This document shows, piece after piece, positions 1 through 5,891 of a stretch of DNA of 10,520 nucleotides. The stretch spans positions 1-10,520 of the forward strand of contig JAUWBY010000061.1 of assembly GCA_030609605.1 (NCBI GenBank), read 5' to 3'. Within the stretch, counting starts at the first letter, position 1; each line of letters begins with the position of its first letter. The stretch comes from Candidatus Eiseniibacteriota bacterium (GTDB lineage: Bacteria; Joyebacterota; Joyebacteria; Joyebacterales; Joyebacteraceae). The notes beneath the pieces are model-generated. The model saw only the letters and a program-made list of their open reading frames with translations, had not been told where the DNA came from and did no database searches. Both the position numbers and the translations under genes were made by a program.

Positions 1-395
1 GTGAGCGCTCCCTGCCGCTCCATCCAGTAGGCGATGAGACCGGGGATGATATAGCCGATGGCCTCGAAGCTCAGGAGCTCCGGGATCTCCGGGCGTCCGA
101 AGACGAAGCGTGTCAGGTGGCCTATGACAAACCCGATGAGGATGACCATCACGAGGTGGCGCCGGCCGTAGAGCAGCATGAACTGCCCCATCAGCCGCAC
201 GATGAGAAATGTGATTATCGCCGCACCGATCGTCCCGACCACACGCCACGGTTCGCCGAGCGCAAGCGCGAGATAACCCGGCACTACCATTCCGCCCGCC
301 GCCAGCCCGAATGCTTCTGAGAAGATGAGGCTGACAATCAGTCCCAGCCCAACGGCTGTCGGAATCGTCTTGGCTCCTCCCAAGAACTCAATCAC
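1..395 (-). CDS. pgsC: PgsC/CapC, poly-gamma-glutamate synthesis membrane protein (partial, 3' end off window)
   Basis: Integral membrane component of the poly-gamma-glutamate synthase/export complex, the partner of PgsB. The first 131 codons are visible. B. subtilis PgsC is about 149 residues, so roughly the last 20 are probably missing, unless this is one of the longer C-terminally extended forms. The translation shows successive hydrophobic segments and the family landmarks VVPGYLALAL (about residues 37-46), FMLLYGRRH (about 75-83) and a late GYIIPGLIA...RQG block (about 114-129), all matching remembered PgsC sequence. The start is GTG at 395, chosen because it lies in a GTGA overlap with the pgsB stop, directly precedes the conserved N-terminal hydrophobic segment, and has an AGAGGAG ribosome site 9 nt upstream (405-411). 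The overlap implies translational coupling with pgsB. Family assignment is strong; the function is family knowledge. Confidence 0.9.
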   Translation of the reverse strand, partial: MIEFLGGAKTIPTAVGLGLIVSLIFSEAFGLAAGGMVVPGYLALALGEPWRVVGTIGAAIITFLIVRLMGQFMLLYGRRHLVMVILIGFVIGHLTRFVFGRPEIPELLSFEAIGYIIPGLIAYWMERQGAL

Positions 396-1561
396 TTGGC
401 TTCACTCCTCTTGCGAAAAAGAGAGACAATGCTCGCTCCAGTGCCCCCGATATTGCCCACGCCGATGGCGATCGAGCGAGGTCTCGTCAGCTCCAGGATC
501 TTCGAGAACACTTCCTCAGCACTGCATCCGGCCATATCTACGATCTTCTCCTCCGGAAGGCCGCGCTTCAAGGCCCCGCTTTTTACCGGGTGCGTCAGAC
601 CGCCCGTAAGGATGAAGAAATCGGCCTCAATCTCCTCAGCGATGATCTCGCCGAACTGGAATGCGCGATCCGGCCTGTCGGCCCGCATGCTCACAATCCC
701 TATCACGGTTCTGTCGGGGACGGATCTGGGGGCGACCATGTTCCAGGCTGCCTTCGTGGACTCTTTATCGTTGGCGGCGAAGGCGTTGACGAATTCTATC
801 TCCTTGCCCGCCTCCTGCACTCTATGGATCGTGAGAGCCCCCATGTCCGGGGTCACGCTCCTCATGCCGTCGAGCGCGACATCTTGCGGCACACCAACGT
901 GCTTGCAGACCGCCAGCGCGAGCGCCACGTTCTCGCGGTGCTCTATGTATGCGAAACCCCCGGCGATGTCGTCATCGTAGTCCGACTCATGGATTTCCTG
1001 ATAGACGGACCCGTTCTCCTCCGCGGCGTCACGGATTGCGTCGCTCCGAATGTGCTCCGCGGTGAAGATGACCTGACCGTCCGGAACGGTGCCGGAGAGA
1101 GCGACTGCAACATCGTCCGCGGTCGGTCCCATGACATCGAGATGATCGGGCCGCGCGTTGGTTATGACGCCGATCGTGGCTCGGACTATCCGGTGCTCAC
1201 TCAGACGTTGCAGGTCCGGTCTTAAAGCCATGCATTCGATCACGAGTGCGCGGGCTCCCTCACGTGCCGCCTGGCTGACGACGTCAAGCTGTTCGCGGAT
1301 ATTGGGTGGCCCTGGTCTCGAGACGACATCCTCGCTGCCGTCGGGATGAATGTAGCGCGCCGCGGATCCCGTGGTCTTGGCAGACGTGCGAATGCCGCCG
1401 GCGCGCATGCCTGCGGCAATCAGCCGTACTACGGATGACTTGCCGCGGGTCCCGTTGACGTGGATGCGAATAGGAACCGCAGCGAGGTTCTTGGCATGGA
1501 AGCGGTACTCGACAGTGCCGTAGATGAGGAATAGGAACGCAAGTATCAGAACGAAGAACAT
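392..1561 (-). CDS. pgsB: PgsB/CapB, poly-gamma-glutamate synthase (Mur-ligase-like ATP-dependent amide ligase)
   Basis: ATP-dependent ligase that polymerises glutamate through gamma-amide bonds at the cytoplasmic membrane together with PgsC. From the ATG at 1561 the protein has 389 residues; B. subtilis PgsB has about 393. It starts with one membrane anchor (MFFVLILAFLFLIYG, residues 1-15). A Mur-ligase P-loop NGTRGKS follows at 36-42. Other conserved blocks are ECMALRPDLQ (109-118), DHLDVMGPT (from 139), FVNAFAAND (257-265), MRADRPDR (292-299) and a C-terminal VGNIGGTG. Each has a recognisable counterpart in PgsB. The frame stays open upstream to an ATG at 1726, but that 55-residue extension is Gly/Arg-rich and unlike the family. 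Its ATG would also sit at the predicted transcription start, so I rejected it. The ribosome site at 1561 is only a G-rich stretch, and the start rests mainly on homology. Confidence 0.93.
   Translation of the reverse strand: MFFVLILAFLFLIYGTVEYRFHAKNLAAVPIRIHVNGTRGKSSVVRLIAAGMRAGGIRTSAKTTGSAARYIHPDGSEDVVSRPGPPNIREQLDVVSQAAREGARALVIECMALRPDLQRLSEHRIVRATIGVITNARPDHLDVMGPTADDVAVALSGTVPDGQVIFTAEHIRSDAIRDAAEENGSVYQEIHESDYDDDIAGGFAYIEHRENVALALAVCKHVGVPQDVALDGMRSVTPDMGALTIHRVQEAGKEIEFVNAFAANDKESTKAAWNMVAPRSVPDRTVIGIVSMRADRPDRAFQFGEIIAEEIEADFFILTGGLTHPVKSGALKRGLPEEKIVDMAGCSAEEVFSKILELTRPRSIAIGVGNIGGTGASIVSLFRKRSEAK
405..411 (-). promoter_or_regulatory. Ribosome binding site for pgsC, inside the pgsB 3' end
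   Basis: The leftward strand reads AGAGGAG here, 9 nt before the GTG at 395. It lies within the last codons of pgsB and supports the GTG as the pgsC start, since no ATG is available at that position. Confidence 0.7.
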
Positions 1562-1599
1562 CCGGCGCCCCGCCCTGGCTTCAGACCCGTTGGCCGTCA

Positions 1600-1641
1600 G
1601 TGGGTCATGGCCGCGGCCGGTGGCCCATAGCCGCGACCCAC
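1600..1641 (-). promoter_or_regulatory. GC-rich imperfect hairpin in the pgsB leader
   Basis: An inverted repeat lies 39-80 nt upstream of the pgsB start. GTGGGTC (1600-1606) pairs with GACCCAC (1635-1641), giving a 7-bp outer stem. ATGGCC (1607-1612), directly adjacent, pairs with GGCCCAT (1622-1628) with one bulged base. A 6-nt bulge (1629-1634) sits on one side. The structure lies inside the long predicted 5' leader. No T-run follows it, so it is not a simple intrinsic terminator, and it matches no riboswitch class I recognise. Short GC stems arise easily in GC-rich DNA. Confidence 0.45.
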
Positions 1642-1731
1642 ATAGGGATAGGCCGCCCTCGTCACCATCTCCTAGCGGCCCAGTCCCTCCCGACGTGCGC
1701 CGCGCGGACAGATACGAAGCCGGCAACCATC

Positions 1732-1760
1732 ATCGTACCAGAGGGGGGTCGCCACGTCAA
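1732..1760 (-). promoter_or_regulatory. Sigma70-like promoter for pgsBC
   Basis: On the leftward strand the -35 box TTGACG (1760-1755) is followed by an exact 17-nt spacer and the -10 box TACGAT (1737-1732). Matches to consensus are 5/6 and 4/6. The predicted start near 1725 leaves a leader of about 160 nt before pgsB. It lies in the only sizeable gap between the M16 genes and pgsB, so pgsBC probably has its own transcript. Confidence 0.6.
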
Positions 1761-1771
1761 GCCTGAGCTTG
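1758..1771. repeat. Small perfect inverted repeat overlapping the pgsB -35 box
   Basis: CAAGC (1758-1762) and GCTTG (1767-1771) form a 5-bp perfect stem around a 4-nt loop. It overlaps the -35 hexamer of the pgsB promoter and lies 32 bp past the stop of the upstream M16 gene. It could be a weak operator or part of a weak terminator, but it lacks a T-tract and is short enough to be chance. Confidence 0.25.
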
Positions 1772-1802
1772 GGCCGTGAGACAACCCCCGGCTGGTACAC
1801 GC

Positions 1803-3215
1803 TTACTGCAGTTCGATCGACCGGACCTCTCCGAAATTCGAGAGCGGCTGATCGAAGGTATCTTCGTCCCCCACAACCATGATCGCCAGGCCGTCCGGGT
1901 GCAGGTATGTCGCGGCAGCCCGCCGGACATCTTCCAGGGTCAGCACCGTGATCGCATCGATATCACGCTCGGGAGTGTCGAGCGGTCTTCCCTCCCACTT
2001 GAGATTGACGAGTCGTGAGACCGCGCGCGATTTCGAGTCGTACTCGAAGACGAAGCTGTTGATGTAGCTGTCCCTGGCTCGCTCGAACTCCTCTTCGGTC
2101 GGCCCCTCATCGCGCATCTCACGGATGATGTCGAGAATGAGGGTGATGGCTCTTCCCGCCGCATCCGCTCTCGTCTGAGACGAAGCGATGAACATCCCAT
2201 AAGTCCACGGGTCGTCGCCGTAGCGCGAGTAGGCTGCGTACGCGAGCCCCTCGTCGGTCCTCACCTTCTGCGTGATCCGCGAGGAGAAACTACCGCCGCC
2301 GAGGACGTAATTCATTATCCGCACCGCCATGCGGTCCTCGCTCCGGCTGTTGAGACCCAAGTGACCGATCATAATGACGGCCTGGTTCAGATCCTTGTAC
2401 GCATAGCTTATGGACGGCTCGAACGAGAGCTCCAGCAGTGTATCCGGCTGCACGATCATGGTGGCCGGCTGCCATCCAACAAGCGCATCATCGAGCGCGG
2501 CCATGATCTCGTCGCGAGTGACATCACCTGAGATACCTATGATCGTGTTGTTCGGATGAAAGAAGTCGCGGTGGAACTTCACGAGGTCGTCACGCGTTAT
2601 GGCGGCGACCGTCTCCTCGGTATCGTGCCAGGCCATCGGATGGTCTTCGTAGACGACCTTCCTGAACTCCCTGATCGCGATTCTGCGCGGCTCGTCGTTC
2701 TCGCGCCTGATGTTCTCAAGCATTGTCGATCGCCTGAGTTCTATCTTCTCTTCGGGGAAGCTCGGACTCCTCAGGAGTTCTCCAAGGATCTCCAGGCAGA
2801 GATCGAGGTCCTTCTTGAGGCAGTTGACATGAACCGTCGTCCTGAGATCTGAGCCTGCGATCTCGACCCTCGCGGCGACAAACTCGAGCTCTTCATTGAT
2901 CCTCTGGGGCGGCCATTCCTCGGTTCCGCCGTTTCTCATCGTCCAGGCAGCGAGTTCGTTCAGCCCGGTCTTGTCCCTCGGAGCTCTTGAGGTCGGGATC
3001 AGCATGTAGATGTCCACGACCGGAACCTCGTGGTCCTCCACGAAAAAGCCGGTCATGTCGTTGTCGAAAGAGATCTCTTCGTACGTCAACGGTTCAAGAG
3101 TGATGTCATCGAACCTGAGCTTGCTCGGATGCTTCACTCTGCCGGCATCGACCTGCACAGGAAGCAGGATGATAACCGCCAGAAGAATTAGTGTGACTGC
3201 AAGTGGTCTCCTCAT
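1803..3215 (-). CDS. Secreted M16 peptidase-like subunit without the zinc site
   Basis: M16 (insulinase/pitrilysin/MPP) family protein of 470 residues, the usual size for an M16B subunit with two homologous halves. It starts with an Sec-type signal peptide (MRRPLAVTLILLAVIILLPV, probable cleavage after VDA near residue 24), so it acts outside the cytoplasm. At the position of the family HxxEH motif the sequence reads GLNELAAWTMRNGGT (84-98). The zinc and catalytic residues are therefore replaced (E87, A90, W91), and no metal-dependent activity is expected. The second half keeps the glycine-rich GGGSFSSR (306-313) and GLAY (323-326) elements that bind substrate in M16 partners. It lies 44 bp downstream of a catalytic M16 gene, as in known bacterial M16 heterodimers and the MPP alpha/beta pair, so it is inferred to be the partner. 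The ATG at 3215 has AAGGAG 6 nt upstream (3222-3227). Confidence 0.88.
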   Translation of the reverse strand: MRRPLAVTLILLAVIILLPVQVDAGRVKHPSKLRFDDITLEPLTYEEISFDNDMTGFFVEDHEVPVVDIYMLIPTSRAPRDKTGLNELAAWTMRNGGTEEWPPQRINEELEFVAARVEIAGSDLRTTVHVNCLKKDLDLCLEILGELLRSPSFPEEKIELRRSTMLENIRRENDEPRRIAIREFRKVVYEDHPMAWHDTEETVAAITRDDLVKFHRDFFHPNNTIIGISGDVTRDEIMAALDDALVGWQPATMIVQPDTLLELSFEPSISYAYKDLNQAVIMIGHLGLNSRSEDRMAVRIMNYVLGGGSFSSRITQKVRTDEGLAYAAYSRYGDDPWTYGMFIASSQTRADAAGRAITLILDIIREMRDEGPTEEEFERARDSYINSFVFEYDSKSRAVSRLVNLKWEGRPLDTPERDIDAITVLTLEDVRRAAATYLHPDGLAIMVVGDEDTFDQPLSNFGEVRSIELQ

Positions 3216-3259
3216 CGTGCGCTCCTTGATCTTGACGGTGGTCGGCCTGATCTCATGCT

Positions 3260-5155
3260 CTAGCTTGGATCCGTGTCTGTCTTGGATCCACCGCCCTGCT
3301 CATCCTGCATCCGCGCCCACAGTTCCTCCGCGAGTTCCTGTCTGTCCTTGTCGCTCATGGACTGGAACTGCATCATGAGATCGCGCTGCTCCTCCTCGGG
3401 TAGCGTAGTCATCACCCACTGCATGAGCACACGCATATCCACCTCGTCACCGCTTTCTCCTCCGTCCTCGGAAGCGGTCTCCACCAGCCACCCAACCGTC
3501 CTGTTCTCTTCGGTAAGGTACTTGTTGGCGACGCGAACGATATCATCCGACGTCACCTGCTTCATCCGCTCCACGTCCAGCAGAAGCTCACGCCAGTCGC
3601 CGCGCAGCGCCTGGTACATCCCGACACGAAACGCCAGTCCGATGTTAGAACCCAGCGCCCGCACAAGATCGGCTTCGTTGGAATTCAGCTTGCGCTCGAT
3701 TTCGCGCTCCGAGACACCTTCGGCCTTGATGAGCTCAAGCTCCTCGTAGATGGCCGTTTCGACATCCTCAAGCGTGTGCGGTTCCTGTGGCTCCGCGCCG
3801 ATCTGGAAGATCGGATCCAGCCGGTTGCCGGGTCCGATGTAGGCGTACGGCGCGCCGCGCGTCAGCCCCTTCTCATCGTAGATGGAGCGATAGAAACGGC
3901 TGGTGCGTCCGTTCGAGAGAATCGAGGCCAGCATCCCGAGCGCGTAGAAGTCGGGGTGCGGCGCCTTCGGCACGTGATAGCCGATCGTGAGGACGGGCTT
4001 GGCATCGAGCCTGACAACCACTCGCCGTTCACCCTGCTGTGCAGGCTCGATGTCCGTGATGTGAGGCAGCGGCTCTCCGGCGTCGACCTTCCCGAAGTAC
4101 TTCTCGGCCAGCTTCTTCACATCATCGAAATCCACGTCGCCGACTACGATCGCTGTCGCGTTCTGCGCTCCGTAGTAGCGTGCGTAGTACGCGGCCAGAT
4201 CCTTGCGCGTGATATCCTCGATATCGGTCATCCACCCAAGCACGGGACTTCCATACATGCAGGCGCTGTAGGCGGTGGCCATGAACGCCTCGTCAAGCAC
4301 GTCTTCAGGCCTGTTCTCGCTCATGCGCCGTTCCTCCATGACCACATCCTTCTCCGAGTAGAACTCCCGGAAAGTAGAGTTGGCCATCCGGTCGGACTCC
4401 ATTAGCATCCAGAGCTCGACCCTGTTGGAAGGAAGGTAGGCGAAATAGAAGGTACCGTCGTACGAAGTCCCCGCGTTGAGCATGCGGGACCCGTTGTTCA
4501 TGTAGGTCTCCCAGAACTCGTTGGAGATTATGAGCTCCCTGTGCTCGGCCATCGTGTCGTAGAGCTCCATCTCGAGCCCGAGGAGTTCCAGATAGCGCTC
4601 GAAGTGGTCGACCCCACCCTGTCGCACGAGTCCAAACACGTCGAGCATCTCGTCCGTGGGTCCCACGGCGGAGAGCCTCTCAACGAGGAGCTCAAGCTCG
4701 AGCGCCCTGTCCGCCCCCAGCACTTCCCGGTCCTCTTCCGAAAACCCCTCGATCACATCGTCCGCGAGGCTCTGGAAGAACTCCAGCCTCCACGGTTCGA
4801 GTTCGCGCTTGAGATCCCGCGCCGCCTCAGCGAGCTCATCCTCGCGTTCGAGATACGGGATCTCCTTCTTGTAGTCGGTCGTTCCGATGGTCTCGGTCCC
4901 TTTGAAGAGCATGTGCTCAAGGAGATGCGAGATTCCCGTGATGCCGGGACGCTCGTATACGCTACCCACCTTAAAGGCGACAGCGCCGAAGAAGACGGGC
5001 GCCTCGTGGCGTTCAACGACCAGGAAGGTCATCCCGTTGTCCAGCGTGAATTCCTGGACCTTGTCTTCGATAGTCTGGGCATTCGCGACCGTCACGAGTG
5101 CGAGACACACGGACAGCGCAACCCAGAGGAAGCGAGAACTCCCCCTCATCGGCAT
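3260..5155 (-). CDS. Secreted M16 zinc metallopeptidase, catalytic subunit, with large insertion
   Basis: Exported M16 zinc peptidase of 631 residues. The signal peptide is at about residues 1-26, with cleavage near ANA|Q. HLLEH (77-81) gives zinc ligands H77 and H81 and catalytic E80. The distal zinc glutamate is most likely E275 in VVMEERR. In pitrilysin that glutamate lies about 77 residues after the second histidine; here it is 194 away, because an acidic, helix-rich segment (about 95-212) is inserted. Similar long insulinase-family proteins exist. The tail (about 560-631) is acidic and hydrophilic. The start is ATG 5155 or, nearly as good, ATG 5149: the AGGAAAGGGG ribosome site touches the first and is 6 nt from the second. 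A longer frame to 5371 runs into the preceding gene and is rejected. It is probably co-transcribed with the inactive M16 gene 44 bp downstream. Confidence 0.92.
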   Translation of the reverse strand: MPMRGSSRFLWVALSVCLALVTVANAQTIEDKVQEFTLDNGMTFLVVERHEAPVFFGAVAFKVGSVYERPGITGISHLLEHMLFKGTETIGTTDYKKEIPYLEREDELAEAARDLKRELEPWRLEFFQSLADDVIEGFSEEDREVLGADRALELELLVERLSAVGPTDEMLDVFGLVRQGGVDHFERYLELLGLEMELYDTMAEHRELIISNEFWETYMNNGSRMLNAGTSYDGTFYFAYLPSNRVELWMLMESDRMANSTFREFYSEKDVVMEERRMSENRPEDVLDEAFMATAYSACMYGSPVLGWMTDIEDITRKDLAAYYARYYGAQNATAIVVGDVDFDDVKKLAEKYFGKVDAGEPLPHITDIEPAQQGERRVVVRLDAKPVLTIGYHVPKAPHPDFYALGMLASILSNGRTSRFYRSIYDEKGLTRGAPYAYIGPGNRLDPIFQIGAEPQEPHTLEDVETAIYEELELIKAEGVSEREIERKLNSNEADLVRALGSNIGLAFRVGMYQALRGDWRELLLDVERMKQVTSDDIVRVANKYLTEENRTVGWLVETASEDGGESGDEVDMRVLMQWVMTTLPEEEQRDLMMQFQSMSDKDRQELAEELWARMQDEQGGGSKTDTDPS

Positions 5156-5171
5156 CCCCTTTCCTGAGGCC

Positions 5172-5187
5172 CGGGTCTTACGACCCG
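5172..5187 (-). promoter_or_regulatory. Small hairpin in the leader of the catalytic M16 gene
   Basis: CGGGTC (5172-5177) and GACCCG (5182-5187) form a perfect 6-bp stem with a 4-nt loop, just upstream of the ribosome binding region at 5156-5165. It falls inside the predicted leader of about 80 nt. It may affect mRNA stability or translation. There is no T-run and no known regulator match. Confidence 0.35.
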
Positions 5188-5239
5188 AAGCCGTCGGGTG
5201 TAGTGTGTGTTCTGTTATGAAACGCGCGCAGCACCAACG

Positions 5240-5268
5240 AGGATACACACCCGCGAGGGGTGCGTCAA
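5240..5268 (-). promoter_or_regulatory. Sigma70-like promoter for the M16 peptidase pair
   Basis: Leftward strand: -35 TTGACG (5268-5263), 17-nt spacer, -10 TATCCT (5245-5240). The start is predicted near 5233, about 78 nt before the M16 ATG. It sits in the 137-bp gap after the DNRLRE gene and has the same -35 hexamer and spacer length as the pgsBC promoter. It would let the M16 pair be expressed apart from the upstream protease gene. Confidence 0.55.
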
Positions 5269-5292
5269 GAATGGGGCAGTCCTGGCCACCGA

Positions 5293-5847
5293 TCAACGCC
5301 CTGCGGACCAGTACACTTCCAGCACAGGTGGGTTTGACTGCTGGTCCACCATCGTGATCGCGTGGCCGCACACAGCGGGAAGCAGGATAATCACGCCGTA
5401 GTTCTCGGTTTCATCGCTCACCCATCGCTGCACTACATGCGTGAGGTCAAGCGACACGGACACCATTTGTGAGGCGTCCCCAACGTACGTTGCACACCCG
5501 TGCTCGTCGAAGTCCCCGCCTGCCGTCTCCCAGCCGGTCGACCAACCGACGCTCTCAGCTTCCCACGGTGTCGTCACCGGGTACGCCTCGATCACAAGTG
5601 GCGGTAGAGACACACCACCGGGCGACGTGACTTCCGCGCGCATCCGGACCCGCGCGAAGTCGATCGCTACCCCATCCAGCACCTCAGGGATCTCGAATGA
5701 GATGAGATAGCGCGGCATCTCACCCGACTCCCCGGGAGGTGTGAGCACAGCGACCTCAGCAACATCGACCGTCGTCCTCGCTCCCTGAGCACATATCGTC
5801 ACCCCAAGGATGGCGAGAGCGGTGAGTCCTATCAGCCTCAGTATCAT
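5293..5847 (-). CDS. Small secreted DNRLRE/CBM96-like domain protein
   Basis: A 184-residue exported protein of unknown role. Residues 1-22 form a signal peptide (hydrophobic core LTALAILGVTI, likely cleavage after AQGA). The remainder resembles the DNRLRE/CBM96-type beta-sandwich found in large surface and extracellular proteins. The family-like pieces are VTTPWEAESVGWSTGW (91-106) and SLDLTHVVQRWVSDETENYG (132-151), matching the usual pattern of a PW-E-x-V-x-W block followed by a (V/L)-D-(V/L)-T-x-x-V-Q-x-W-V block ending in NYG. The first half of the domain is weakly conserved. It starts 44 bp after the S8 protease stop, with AGGAGA at 5853-5858 and a 5-nt spacing, so it is probably co-transcribed with it. 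Domain assignment is by remembered motif pattern, not a profile search. Carbohydrate or surface binding is only a guess. Confidence 0.65.
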   Translation of the reverse strand: MILRLIGLTALAILGVTICAQGARTTVDVAEVAVLTPPGESGEMPRYLISFEIPEVLDGVAIDFARVRMRAEVTSPGGVSLPPLVIEAYPVTTPWEAESVGWSTGWETAGGDFDEHGCATYVGDASQMVSVSLDLTHVVQRWVSDETENYGVIILLPAVCGHAITMVDQQSNPPVLEVYWSAGR

Positions 5848-5891
5848 CGTGTTCTCCTGTTCTGCCGGGAGGCGTCTGACGTTCGCGCCGC

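Noticed and set aside
590..1225. 211-aa open frame on the + strand inside pgsB
   Set aside because: Antisense shadow of a gene with clear family motifs; His/Arg/Asp-rich composition, no ribosome site and no recognisable domain.
1562..1726. Upstream extension of pgsB to an ATG at 1726
   Set aside because: The 55 extra residues are Gly/Arg-rich and unlike PgsB, would precede its membrane anchor, and start at the predicted transcription start.
1761..1802. Search for an intrinsic terminator after the inactive M16 gene
   Set aside because: Only a 5-bp stem with no T-run is present; not enough to call a terminator.
4541..5167. 208-aa open frame on the + strand opposite the catalytic M16 gene
   Set aside because: Mirror of GC-rich acidic helical coding sequence; no domain, signal peptide or ribosome site.
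5156..5371. Upstream extension of the catalytic M16 gene to 5371
   Set aside because: It overlaps the 3' end of the DNRLRE gene in another frame on the same strand, spans the promoter, and would bury the signal peptide 72 residues in.
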